From positions 62,001-126,000 of the forward strand of contig JAUHJS010000006.1 of NCBI GenBank assembly GCA_030412945.1: 64,000 nt of DNA, read 5' to 3'. Source of the stretch: Shiella aurantiaca. Lineage in GTDB: Bacteria; Bacteroidota; Bacteroidia; Cytophagales; Cyclobacteriaceae. A program made the translations under genes and the position numbers. Below, in pieces: positions 27,194-35,492 of the stretch. The notes beneath the pieces are model-generated. The model searched no databases. It had not been told where the DNA came from and saw only the letters and a program-made list of their open reading frames with translations. The first letter of the stretch is position 1. Every line of letters begins with the position of its first letter.

Positions 27194-27229
27194 CGAATGG
27201 TCTTCCCCAAGGCCATTCGTTTCTTTTTT
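27194..27229 (+). terminator. Terminator of the E1 gene
   Basis: CGAATGG / CCATTCG arms with an inner TT/AA pairing, followed by TTTCTTTTTT. It contains the ATG at 27197 that could otherwise be read as a longer start for the next gene. Confidence 0.8.
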
Positions 27230-27268
27230 AGCAGATATGTATTTAACTTGTCTGCTTATTATTTAGGT

Positions 27269-29332
27269 GTGACAGGTATATCCATCCATACAAAACATTT
27301 TTTCATACCCTTGCTCTTCTTTTTTCTGTGGGTGGCCGCTCCTCAAGCCCAGGCACAGCGCAAAGATAAAGACAACCGTACGCTCACTACCGAGCGAAAA
27401 CTCTTCGATTGGCGCATTTTCAAAAAACCTTTCGGAAAAAAATATACTAGTGATAATCCTAAAGATGGTACACGCGGCCATTCCATTGCCTCCCCCAAGG
27501 GCCCTCGTAAATCGCCTCGTGAGCGTAGTTGGAATCCACGTGACAAGCGAAAAGGAACGGAAACTACCGGAAACAACGAAGGTGATTTAGCATCAGGATT
27601 TGGCGCACCGCCCGTGCGTGAGCCAAAAGTTGGCCCCACCTTACGAAAAGATACCCGCAAAAGCCCTAGAAGCATTCAGCTAGGAGATGGCGACAGAGGA
27701 GCCGGATGGGAAGCCCCTACTCGACCCTCACCCAAAGAACGAATGACGGGTTCAAAAGACAGACGAGTAGCACCTCGTTCATTTTCCTTACGTGAAGGCG
27801 CCTTTGACAATTCAGGAGGTAGCAAACGCAGAGCCTCACCTAGCGAACCTAGCCTAGGCCCTAAAAGAAAAACCATTACTCCACGTAGCCTCACCTTGAA
27901 AGATGGTGAGCGCGATGTGTTCGGAGGAGGAGGCCGACCTTCTCCCACCGAAAGAAGTCTTGGAACGAAAGACAGAAGAAGTGCTCCGAGAAGTCTACAA
28001 TTGACCGATGGAGCAAGAGACAATTCCAATGGTCGTATGGCACGCCCATCGCCTACCGAACCCAGTCTCGGCCCAATTATTCGTAAAACAAAAACACGCA
28101 CCATGGCTTACCGTGATGGTGATCATGATGTATTCGGTGGTGATGGAAGACCTTCACCTAAAGAACGTTCTTTAGGAACCAAAGACACCCGAAAAGCACC
28201 TCGTAGTATGGCCTACCGCGATGGGGATCACGATGTGACAGGCGGTGGCGGACGCCCTTCACCCAAGGAACGCACCTTGGGCACCAAAGATACCCGAACC
28301 GGTCCAAGAACAATGGCCTTCAGAGAAGGGGCCTTTGACAACTCTAAAGGTAAAAAAGGCTATGCTTCTCCTACCGAACGATTAAAAGGTACACCCGATA
28401 CGCGCACGGCATATCGCTCTATGCGCTTTAAAGATGGAGATTTTGCAGCCGGAGGAAACAAGAACATCGTAAAGCAAGAACCTCTTGATATCAAACGGAA
28501 GGTAAAAGACACACGCACGCCTTATCGTTCTATGCGCTTTAAAGATGGAGACTTTGCAGTAGGTGGCAATAAGAACATTGTAAAACAACAACCGCTAGAC
28601 ATAGCCAAAAAGGTAAAAGACACCCGCAAGCCCTACCGTACTATGGCTTTCAAGGATGGAGACTTTAGCAGCGAGAACAAAAAAGCAGTAGTAAGAAAAC
28701 CTGTGGAACGCACCAAAGGCCCCAAGGTGAAAGATGGCACCCCCGATTATGCCAGCATGCAGTTTAAGGAAGGAGACTTTTCTTCTGAAAACAAAAAAGC
28801 TATCGAACGCAGGCCCACAGAGCGCAAAAAAGGTCCTAAGAAAATTAAAGCGGAAGGATATTTGTATCAAACCACGCACTATAAAGAAGGTGATTTTGGA
28901 GGCGAATTACAAAAAAGAGGTTTGCCCGAAATCCCACTCGGCATGGACGACATCGGTTGGGTATGGGTGAAATACGAAAAGCCGGAGAAAAAATACAAAA
29001 ACCTAACCTATACCACTCGGTATACACATACTTCCGTTCAGTCTCGTAAGAAGACTATGCAGAAAAAAGTATCGGATATTGCCAAGTGGGACGGTAATTC
29101 CCAAGCCCATAAGGTGGACAAAAAATCACACCCTAATACCCGCTACTTGAAAAAAGAACCCAAGCTGCTGACAGAAGACCAAAACAAATTGTTGGCTAAC
29201 CTGTGGTTTACTAAGTTTTTCAGGAACAGTACACAGCCCGAAGTTGTTACACAAAAAACCCGCAGACCGCGGTACGATAGAAAAGAATCAGAAATCTGGA
29301 ACGAATCACGCGAATGGAGTGGAAAAAAATAA
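27269..29332 (+). CDS. Exported, highly basic protein with twelve 36-residue tandem repeats
   Basis: I do not recognise this family. From a GTG at 27269 the product is 687 residues. A hydrophobic leader (HFFIPLLFFFLWVAAPQAQAQ) ends in a likely signal-peptidase site before RKDKDN. Residues 127-560 are twelve repeats with core DTRKAPRSMAYRDGDHDV and a connecting RPSPKERSLGT; later units change to PYRSMRFKDGDF. A non-repeated basic tail (560-687) carries aromatic residues (WVWVKYEKPEKKYKNL). Arg, Lys, Gly and Asp dominate, and there is almost no Cys. Possible roles are a scaffold or a binder of acidic polymers in the periplasm or outside. Start choice is uncertain: no ATG exists after the E1 terminator, and a TTG at 27248 is an alternative. 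ytxJ starts inside its last codons. Confidence 0.75.
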   Translation: MTGISIHTKHFFIPLLFFFLWVAAPQAQAQRKDKDNRTLTTERKLFDWRIFKKPFGKKYTSDNPKDGTRGHSIASPKGPRKSPRERSWNPRDKRKGTETTGNNEGDLASGFGAPPVREPKVGPTLRKDTRKSPRSIQLGDGDRGAGWEAPTRPSPKERMTGSKDRRVAPRSFSLREGAFDNSGGSKRRASPSEPSLGPKRKTITPRSLTLKDGERDVFGGGGRPSPTERSLGTKDRRSAPRSLQLTDGARDNSNGRMARPSPTEPSLGPIIRKTKTRTMAYRDGDHDVFGGDGRPSPKERSLGTKDTRKAPRSMAYRDGDHDVTGGGGRPSPKERTLGTKDTRTGPRTMAFREGAFDNSKGKKGYASPTERLKGTPDTRTAYRSMRFKDGDFAAGGNKNIVKQEPLDIKRKVKDTRTPYRSMRFKDGDFAVGGNKNIVKQQPLDIAKKVKDTRKPYRTMAFKDGDFSSENKKAVVRKPVERTKGPKVKDGTPDYASMQFKEGDFSSENKKAIERRPTERKKGPKKIKAEGYLYQTTHYKEGDFGGELQKRGLPEIPLGMDDIGWVWVKYEKPEKKYKNLTYTTRYTHTSVQSRKKTMQKKVSDIAKWDGNSQAHKVDKKSHPNTRYLKKEPKLLTEDQNKLLANLWFTKFFRNSTQPEVVTQKTRRPRYDRKESEIWNESREWSGKK
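27647..28949 (+). repeat. Tandem coding repeat, 12 units of about 108 bp
   Basis: Each unit encodes about 36 residues starting with K-D-T/R-R and centred on an R-S/T-M-x-aromatic-K/R-D/E-G-D/A sequence. Units 1-7 carry a SP-T/K-E-R/P link, units 8-9 a NKNIVKQ link and units 10-11 an SSENKKA link. So there are three subfamilies arranged in blocks. DNA identity is moderate. Confidence 0.85.
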
Positions 29333-29649
29333 ATTCAGTTGAGCAAATTGAGGAAATAAAAAAAGCTTCGGCCGAAAACCCCGTGTTGATATTCAAGCAC
29401 AGTACCTCTTGCTCTATTAGTGCCATGGCACTTAACCGATTAGAGAGAACTTGGACAGACGCAGCAAGCGAAAAAGTAAGCCCCTATTACTTAGACCTCC
29501 TCGCCTATCGCCCTATATCCTCACAAATAGCTCAAGAATTCGGCATCGAACACCAATCGCCTCAGGTGCTACTGATTAAAAATGGTGTGTGTATATATGA
29601 TGAATCCCATTATGGTATTTCATTGTCTGGAATCTTGCAAAAAGTATAA
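29314..29649 (+). CDS. ytxJ: Bacillithiol-system redox-active protein YtxJ
   Basis: A 111-residue thioredoxin-fold protein, normal length for YtxJ (TIGR04019 type), thought to act as a monothiol bacilliredoxin-like protein in bacillithiol-using bacteria. The active-site region is FKHSTSCSISAMALNRLE near residue 28 with the Cys in TSCSIS. Other family marks are YYLDLLAYRPISSQIAQEFGI and HQSPQVLLIKNG. Its ATG lies 19 nt inside the preceding repeat-protein gene, in another frame, indicating coupled translation. bshC at the window start supports bacillithiol use by this organism. Confidence 0.88.
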   Translation: MEWKKINSVEQIEEIKKASAENPVLIFKHSTSCSISAMALNRLERTWTDAASEKVSPYYLDLLAYRPISSQIAQEFGIEHQSPQVLLIKNGVCIYDESHYGISLSGILQKV

Positions 29650-29712
29650 TGCACAAACCTATTTGCGCTTAACGCGTTATCAGAAAAAAAAGTAATTTAG
29701 TGTTCATATTAC

Positions 29713-30435
29713 ATGAGGTACCCTAAATCCATATTCTTTTTCCTTCTAATGGTGCTGCCTTGGGGCGCATGGTCTCAGGTAGACAATGTACCCGAATATG
29801 GCAAGCAATATATTTATGGTATCAACAAAAGCTCGCACAGTGGATTAATTGGCGGATTGGTGTACCGCTTTTCCTGGGCATTGTCGCCTCGTACCTATCA
29901 TACCATAGCGGTGGAAGCTCTTAACATTAAACATCCACGCGAAAACCGGGTACAATCAGGCGTTACGGGCAATTTATTTATTCCCGGAAAAACCAATTAC
30001 CTATACGCCATACGCACCACTTATGGTCGAGATTGGCTCTTGTTTAAAAAAGCACCTCAGCAAGGAGTTCAGATAAATGGTATCGCTACAGCCGGCCCGG
30101 TATTCGGTTTGCTGGCACCGTACTATGTACAAACCGGCCCCGCCAATGGGCAACGTGTAAATGAACCTTACGACCCCAACAAACATCAAATCAGTGAAAT
30201 CTATGGTTCTGGCGGACTGTTTCAAGGCTTACCAGAATCTTCGGTAAACATCGGCCTGAGTGCTAAAGTGGGACTGTCATTTGAATTTGGTACCTATAAA
30301 TCGAACCTAGCCGGATTTGAAACCGGTTTTGCTATCGATGCCTTTACCAAGCAAATGGAGATTATGCCCTTCGCAAAAAACCGAGCTGTATTCCCCTCCG
30401 CCTATCTAAATTTATTCTGGGGAAGTAGAAGATAA
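29713..30435 (+). CDS. Putative outer-membrane beta-barrel protein, conserved in Bacteroidota
   Basis: A 240-residue product with a signal peptide (YPKSIFFFLLMVLPWGAWSQ) and alternating hydrophobic strands ending in an aromatic C-terminus (YLNLFWGSRR), typical of small outer-membrane barrels. Motifs seen are GLIGGLVYRFSW and VGLSFEFGTYKS. No enzymatic motif is seen. A near-match -7 box (TAATTTAG, 29693-29700) lies 13 nt before the ATG. It sits between ytxJ and lipA, which gives no functional hint. Confidence 0.7.
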   Translation: MRYPKSIFFFLLMVLPWGAWSQVDNVPEYGKQYIYGINKSSHSGLIGGLVYRFSWALSPRTYHTIAVEALNIKHPRENRVQSGVTGNLFIPGKTNYLYAIRTTYGRDWLLFKKAPQQGVQINGIATAGPVFGLLAPYYVQTGPANGQRVNEPYDPNKHQISEIYGSGGLFQGLPESSVNIGLSAKVGLSFEFGTYKSNLAGFETGFAIDAFTKQMEIMPFAKNRAVFPSAYLNLFWGSRR

Positions 30436-30467
30436 GCTTTTTACTACCTTTTGAATCCTTTCCTTCT

Positions 30468-30475
30468 TACTTTTG
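30468..30475 (+). promoter_or_regulatory. -7 promoter box for lipA
   Basis: TACTTTTG matches TAnnTTTG exactly, 21 nt before ATG 30497. It overlaps the TTG that would give a longer start, supporting 30497. Confidence 0.6.
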
Positions 30476-30496
30476 TTATCCGAAAAACATATCGTC

Positions 30497-31375
30497 ATGA
30501 TAGAACTACCCGTAGTATCCGATCCTGCCAAAAGAGAGAAAAAACCTAATTGGTTACGCGTAAAACTTCCTATTGGTCCGGAATATGCCAAAGTACGAAA
30601 GCTGGTAGACGAGTATAAGCTCCACACCATTTGTGAAAGTGGCAATTGCCCCAACATGGGTGAATGCTGGGGTGCGGGTACGGCCACCTTCATGATTTTG
30701 GGCAATGTGTGTACCCGTAGTTGCACTTTTTGTGCCGTAGCTACTGGTAGACCCAACGAATACGATCAAGATGAACCTAGGCGCGTGGCCGAAGCCATTC
30801 AGCTGATGCAAGTAAAACATGCGGTGCTTACCTCGGTAAATCGCGATGAACTGAAAGATCGGGGAGCCGAAATTTGGTATCAAACCGTAGTGGCTATCAA
30901 AGAAGTGAGCCCCACTACTACTATTGAAACCTTGATTCCTGATGTAAAAGGAAATTGGGAAGCGCTTTATCGTATGATCAGTGCAGGACAAGAGGTGGTG
31001 TCGCACAATATGGAAACAGTAGAGCGCCTGTACCGCAGGGTAAGGCCGCAAGCCAAATATGAGAGAAGCTTGGAGCAAATCCGCCTGACCAAAGAATATG
31101 GTAAAAGAACCAAGTCGGGTATTATGCTGGGACTGGGCGAAACAGAAGAAGAAGTGTGCAAAGCGATGGACGATTTGGCAAAGAATGGATTGGATATCCT
31201 GACCCTGGGCCAATACCTACAGCCTACGAAAATGCACCATGAAGTAATTGAATACATTCATCCTGATAAGTTTGCCTTCTACAAAGAAGAAGGACTGAAA
31301 AGAGGATTAAAATATGTGGAAAGTGGCCCCTTGGTCCGTTCATCCTACCATGCCGAAAGACACGTGCATGTATAA
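30497..31375 (+). CDS. lipA: Lipoyl synthase
   Basis: A radical-SAM enzyme that inserts two sulfurs into octanoyl groups on E2 and H proteins to form lipoyl cofactor. The 292-residue protein shows both iron-sulfur sites: the auxiliary cluster [12 protein letters not shown] near residue 45 and the radical-SAM CTRSCTFC near residue 75. The C-terminal [10 protein letters not shown] carries the conserved R-S-S-Y serine ligand. Start is ATG 30497, after the -7 box. A strong terminator follows. It serves the 2-oxoacid dehydrogenase whose E1 lies upstream. Confidence 0.96.
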   Translation: MIELPVVSDPAKREKKPNWLRVKLPIGPEYAKVRKLVDEYKLHTICESGNCPNMGECWGAGTATFMILGNVCTRSCTFCAVATGRPNEYDQDEPRRVAEAIQLMQVKHAVLTSVNRDELKDRGAEIWYQTVVAIKEVSPTTTIETLIPDVKGNWEALYRMISAGQEVVSHNMETVERLYRRVRPQAKYERSLEQIRLTKEYGKRTKSGIMLGLGETEEEVCKAMDDLAKNGLDILTLGQYLQPTKMHHEVIEYIHPDKFAFYKEEGLKRGLKYVESGPLVRSSYHAERHVHV

Positions 31376-31381
31376 TACATC

Positions 31382-31409
31382 AAAGGGGAGCGACACACTC
31401 CCCTTTTTT
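31382..31409 (+). terminator. Terminator of lipA
   Basis: GGGGAG / CTCCCC arms with a 7-nt loop and a T6 tract. Confidence 0.85.
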
Positions 31410-31489
31410 ATTACCCCTCAAGGATTTTTTTGCTGATTATGCAACTATCCGAAAGCAGATAGAGTTAGATTCTTATTGCCTTTTATTTT

Positions 31490-32752
31490 ATGTCTAAAGA
31501 ACGAATTATCCTACTCACGCTAGCCGCCATCAACTTTACCCACATTATGGATTTCATGATTATCATGCCCCTTGGCGATATGCTCATGAAAGTATTTGAT
31601 ATCGGCCCGCAGCAGTTCAGTTTTATCGTGGCCAGCTATACCATTAGTGCCGGGGTAAGTGGATTTATAGCCGCATTTTTGATAGATCGGTTCGATCGAA
31701 AAACAGCCCTTATTTTTCTCTACATAGGCTTCACCGTGGGTACTTTAGCTTGTGCATTAGCGCCCACTTATGTGATATTATTAGTTGCCAGAAGCCTTAC
31801 GGGCGTTTTTGGCGGGATTTTGGGCGCCTTACTTTTGGCCGTGCTGGCCGATGTGGTGCCGGAGGAGCGCAGAGGCCAAGGCATGGGCTTTATCATGGCC
31901 GCTTTTTCGGTGGCTTCGGTGGCTGGCGTTCCTTTTGGGTATTTTCTGGCTGAGAAAATTAGCTGGCATGCACCCTTTTTGCTTTTATCGGGCTTTGGCT
32001 TAGTAATTCTATATATGATTTGGCGGTATATCCCCTCACTCACTGCCCACATGGTGAGCAAAAGCGATAGGCCGGGTATCCGTAAGGTATTGCACAATGC
32101 TTTTTCTTTGCCCAACCAACAGCGCGCACTCCTTTTTATGATGCTTTTGATGCTGGGGCAGTTCACTATTATCCCTTTTATTGCCCCCTATATGATTCGT
32201 AACGTAGGTTTTGAAAGCAACCAAATTACCTATATCTATCTCATTGGTGGCGCCTTAACCATTTTCACCTCTCCTATTATCGGAAAACTGGCCGATAAGT
32301 ATGGGAAACTGCGCGTGTTTACGGTGTTCGCTATTTTGAATATCCTGCCTTTGTTTGCCATCACCCACATGCCTCCGGTACATATTGCCTTGGCTTTAAC
32401 AGTTACGGGAGCTTTCTTCATCATCTCTGGCGGACGCATGATTCCGGCTATGGCCATGATTACCAGCTCCGTAAAACCTCAAAATCGGGGAAGCTTTATG
32501 AGCATTAACTCTTCGGTTCAGCAGCTTTCTGCCGGACTTGCCTCCTTTATTGCCGGACTGATTGTGGTGCAAGCAAACGATGGTAGTGCTTTACAAAATT
32601 ATCAATACGTGGGCTATGTGGCTATTTTTGCCACCATACTATGCATTATTGTAGGACAGCGCATTGTACCTGCGGAATCGGTTCAGACGGATAAACAAAC
32701 AGAAAGCAGCGAAAATCTGGAAGCAGAAGTACTGGTAGAAGAAGCGAAATAA
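31490..32752 (+). CDS. MFS transporter, drug:proton antiporter type
   Basis: A 420-residue polytopic inner-membrane protein with about twelve hydrophobic segments. The N-terminal half shows NFTHIMDFMIIMPLGD in TM1, the loop 2-3 signature DRFDRKTALIF, and VARSLTGVFGGILGALLLAV with the antiporter-like Gly-rich TM5. The length and motifs fit the DHA1 group, but the substrate cannot be read from the sequence. An acidic tail (about residues 400-420) follows the last TM. Its stop abuts the stop of the convergent kinase gene with no spacer and no visible terminator. Confidence 0.88.
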   Translation: MSKERIILLTLAAINFTHIMDFMIIMPLGDMLMKVFDIGPQQFSFIVASYTISAGVSGFIAAFLIDRFDRKTALIFLYIGFTVGTLACALAPTYVILLVARSLTGVFGGILGALLLAVLADVVPEERRGQGMGFIMAAFSVASVAGVPFGYFLAEKISWHAPFLLLSGFGLVILYMIWRYIPSLTAHMVSKSDRPGIRKVLHNAFSLPNQQRALLFMMLLMLGQFTIIPFIAPYMIRNVGFESNQITYIYLIGGALTIFTSPIIGKLADKYGKLRVFTVFAILNILPLFAITHMPPVHIALALTVTGAFFIISGGRMIPAMAMITSSVKPQNRGSFMSINSSVQQLSAGLASFIAGLIVVQANDGSALQNYQYVGYVAIFATILCIIVGQRIVPAESVQTDKQTESSENLEAEVLVEEAK

Positions 32753-33817
32753 TTACTGTTCCTTGGTATTTACCTCCTCTGCACCTGCAAGGGGAAGCTT
32801 AAAGCTAAAGGTGGAGCCTTTGCCCACGGTACTTGTTACCATCACATGCGATTTGTGCCCTTCGATGATGTGTTTAACTATGGCCAATCCTAGCCCTGTA
32901 CCACCACTATCTTTTGAGCGACTTTTGTCTACCCGATAGAAGCGCTCAAAAATATGTTTGATATCAGGAGCAGGAATACCTAAACCATCATCTTTTACAA
33001 AAACGGTAACCTCTTGCTTACCGACCTCAAAATCTACCCATACATGCCCACCGTCATTATTATACTTAATGGCATTGGTGATTAGATTGGTCATTACCTG
33101 ATTGATTCGTCTTTCATCTCCTTGCACATACACCGCTTGCGGGCAATTCGGATCAAAAGCGAGGGTCATTGTTCGCTTCTCAGCCTTCCCTTCCAATTGG
33201 TCAAAGATTTCTTCCACCATGGCGCGAATATCAAAGCTGCTAATACGCATGGTGATATCGCCCGTTTCGAGTTGGGAGAGCGTGAGCAAATCCTGTACTA
33301 AATCATTGAGACCATCCAGACTTTTAGCAGCTTTTTTCAGGAATTTAGTCCGTACGTTTTTGTCCTTCACGGCACCGTCTAGCAAGGTGTGCACAAAGCC
33401 TTGGGCAGCAAAAAGTGGCGTTTTGAGCTCATGAGACACATTGGCCAAAAATTCCCTACGGAATACTTCCATGCGCTTAAGGTCATCTATTTCCTTTTGC
33501 TTTTCTTCGGTGTAGTTAAAAATTTCGAGGTTTATCCTGCGGAGCGGATTGAGGTGTTCTTTCTTATCCACCTTGGCTCTTACATAGGAAAAGTCCCTTT
33601 CCTTAAGCTTATCGAGCATGTCGTAAATCTTATTAATTTCCCGAAATATCAGGAATTCCAATATAAAATTGGTCAGGATATACGAGGAGGAAAAGGCAAT
33701 AACAAAGCCTACGCCCAAGGCTTCAAATGAAATACCCGAGACCAGGGAAAGAAAAAGGGTAGTAAGTGAGGCTATACAAATAGCTAGGATAAGCGCTACC
33801 CCTTTCGAGTTGATCAT
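32753..33817 (-). CDS. Two-component sensor histidine kinase, PhoR-like
   Basis: A 354-residue inner-membrane kinase with two hydrophobic segments (about 7-28 and 32-56) separated by only a few residues, so there is almost no periplasmic sensor. A HAMP-like linker leads to the H-box VSHELKTPLFAAQGF (His near 127), then N box TNLITNAIKYNND, DDGLGIP, FERFYRVDK and GGTGLGLAIVK. All catalytic boxes are intact. The gene starts 1 nt after the response-regulator stop and is surely in the same operon. The arrangement resembles PhoR/PhoB of Bacteroidota, but a phosphate role is only inferred. Confidence 0.92.
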   Translation of the reverse strand: MINSKGVALILAICIASLTTLFLSLVSGISFEALGVGFVIAFSSSYILTNFILEFLIFREINKIYDMLDKLKERDFSYVRAKVDKKEHLNPLRRINLEIFNYTEEKQKEIDDLKRMEVFRREFLANVSHELKTPLFAAQGFVHTLLDGAVKDKNVRTKFLKKAAKSLDGLNDLVQDLLTLSQLETGDITMRISSFDIRAMVEEIFDQLEGKAEKRTMTLAFDPNCPQAVYVQGDERRINQVMTNLITNAIKYNNDGGHVWVDFEVGKQEVTVFVKDDGLGIPAPDIKHIFERFYRVDKSRSKDSGGTGLGLAIVKHIIEGHKSHVMVTSTVGKGSTFSFKLPLAGAEEVNTKEQ

Positions 33818-33818
33818 C

Positions 33819-34508
33819 TTATGCTAATTCAAATTTATAGCCCACACCCTTCACAGTGGTGATATACCCTTCGCCAATCTTTTCTCTCACCTTACGGATA
33901 TGCACATCTACTGTGCGCGCCAACACATATACATCGGTACCCCAGATGTTCTGCAACAAATCATCGCGACTAAATACTTTATTGGGGTTTTGGGCCAGAA
34001 AATAGAGGAGTTCAAATTCTTTCTTAGGGAGTGTTACTTGTTCTTCCCCGATATTCACTGTGTAGCTGGTACGGTCTATGGCGAGGTCGCCAATGGTGAT
34101 TTTGCTGGAGTCGCTTTTCTTTTTTACATCTCTGCGGAAGAAAGCGCCAATACGGCTCATCAATGCCCTTGGCTTGATGGGTTTGGTGATGTAGTCGTCA
34201 GCCCCGATATCAAAAGCGGCAATCTCAGAATATTCTTCCGAGCGGGCGGTGAGGAAAATAATAAAGGTGCCATGCAACTCAGGAATATCGCGGATTTGCC
34301 TACAGGTTTCCACACCATCTTGCTGAGGCATCATAATATCCAATAAAATCAAATCGGGGAGAAAGGTTTTGGCGAGTTCTACTCCTTTTTTACCATCGGG
34401 AGCGGTTTTTACCTCGTATCCTTCCTTTTTAAGATTGTACTGAAGAAGTTCCAGAATATCCGGATCATCATCTACCGCAAGTACTTTATACACCTGCTTA
34501 TTGCTCAT
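33819..34508 (-). CDS. OmpR/PhoB-family response regulator
   Basis: A 229-residue regulator with a receiver domain (acidic pocket VDDDPD, phospho-Asp in LILLDIMMP near residue 54, Lys in ITKPIKP) and a winged-helix DNA-binding domain (about 130-229; VFSRDDLLQNIWG and RTVDVHIRKVREKIG). It is the partner of the kinase encoded 1 nt downstream. The 110-nt region upstream has no exact TAnnTTTG box. The targets are unknown. Confidence 0.93.
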   Translation of the reverse strand: MSNKQVYKVLAVDDDPDILELLQYNLKKEGYEVKTAPDGKKGVELAKTFLPDLILLDIMMPQQDGVETCRQIRDIPELHGTFIIFLTARSEEYSEIAAFDIGADDYITKPIKPRALMSRIGAFFRRDVKKKSDSSKITIGDLAIDRTSYTVNIGEEQVTLPKKEFELLYFLAQNPNKVFSRDDLLQNIWGTDVYVLARTVDVHIRKVREKIGEGYITTVKGVGYKFELA

Positions 34509-34619
34509 GGAATTGGGCTTGGTTTAGTAAAATTGCTCAGCCTTGCTTATTCAGACTATAACCTGATAAAATTATAGAATAAAACGCGCATATAAAAACG
34601 GGTAACAATTTCTTAATAC

Positions 34620-35435
34620 CTATCGTCTATTCACCGAGCGACCCTTTACCTTGTAGCTGGTAATGTCTATTTCCACCGCTCCCACAAACATTTCGGCTTT
34701 CACCTTGAGCGGGATTTTATTAGTGTCATCTGAAATGTACACCTTAATAGCATCCTCTCCTGAAAACAAAGAGTTTTCGGGCATAATAGGCTGTAGCACG
34801 AGGGCATTGAGCTTGCCCAAATCGGTATTGACCATTTCTTTACCCATAAAACGCACAGGGAAATTGTAGCTAGTATTTTCAAAAAAGCCATCGAGTTCTA
34901 TAATAGTCCCGGGCTTGATTTTACTGTAATCGAGGGTGCGCAGGTAATAATAGCCGCTCACCATATCGTGGGCATTTTCAGGAATAGGAAAGTACTGTAC
35001 CTTGCGTACATCCTTCTTATTCTTCTTATCCAAGTTCTTCACAATCACCGAATCCTTCTGGCGATTAAAATCCGTGATTTCATATTTACGGTATTTCCCT
35101 TCTTCCACATAGCGATAAAAGCGGTGCGGTAAAAGGGCGGTCGTATCCAGATAAGTACCCCACGTATCGCGAATACGCAGCATGTAATCGAACATGCCTG
35201 TAGATTTCCCCTCTACATTGATTTTATAGCAGGGTCGGTCATTCACCATCTGGATTTTATCATGGATTTCCATTACCGCCTCTCCGGCATTAATAAAACC
35301 ATAATGCACCCTATAGGTCAGTTTCTCTCCCGGATGAAAGGCAATTTCAGGTGACACAGGAAGTGCCCCATCGCCCATTTGGGTAAAGCCCGAAAGGGAC
35401 AAACTAAGCAGGGTAAGGAAAATCCACTTTTTCAT
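34620..35435 (-). CDS. DUF3108 exported protein
   Basis: A 271-residue secreted protein with a signal peptide (KKWIFLTLLSLSLSGFTQ). The DUF3108 pattern is visible: FHPGEKLTYRVHYGFINAGEA near residue 30, followed by DYMLRIRDTWGTYLDTTALLPHRFYR. The family is periplasmic or outer-membrane associated with unknown function and is a lipocalin-like beta-rich fold. The start is ATG 35435; the open frame extends to a TTG further out. It lies 57 nt after the aminopeptidase gene in the same direction. Confidence 0.88.
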   Translation of the reverse strand: MKKWIFLTLLSLSLSGFTQMGDGALPVSPEIAFHPGEKLTYRVHYGFINAGEAVMEIHDKIQMVNDRPCYKINVEGKSTGMFDYMLRIRDTWGTYLDTTALLPHRFYRYVEEGKYRKYEITDFNRQKDSVIVKNLDKKNKKDVRKVQYFPIPENAHDMVSGYYYLRTLDYSKIKPGTIIELDGFFENTSYNFPVRFMGKEMVNTDLGKLNALVLQPIMPENSLFSGEDAIKVYISDDTNKIPLKVKAEMFVGAVEIDITSYKVKGRSVNRR

Positions 35436-35492
35436 AGGTACAATGTCTTTCAGAGACTTAGGCAAATTGTATACCAATATTACTATATTTTT

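Noticed and set aside
26999-27268. N-terminal extension of the repeat protein reaching back into the E1 gene
   Set aside because: It overlaps the E1 coding region in another frame and runs through the E1 terminator; the signal peptide begins only after about 27269.
27647-28949. Possible CRISPR-like array
   Set aside because: The repeats are coding, in frame, of about 108 bp, and diverge without unique spacers.
29670-29679. Ten-base palindrome TAACGCGTTA upstream of the beta-barrel gene
   Set aside because: Short, single, and without a nearby second site or regulator; chance is likely.
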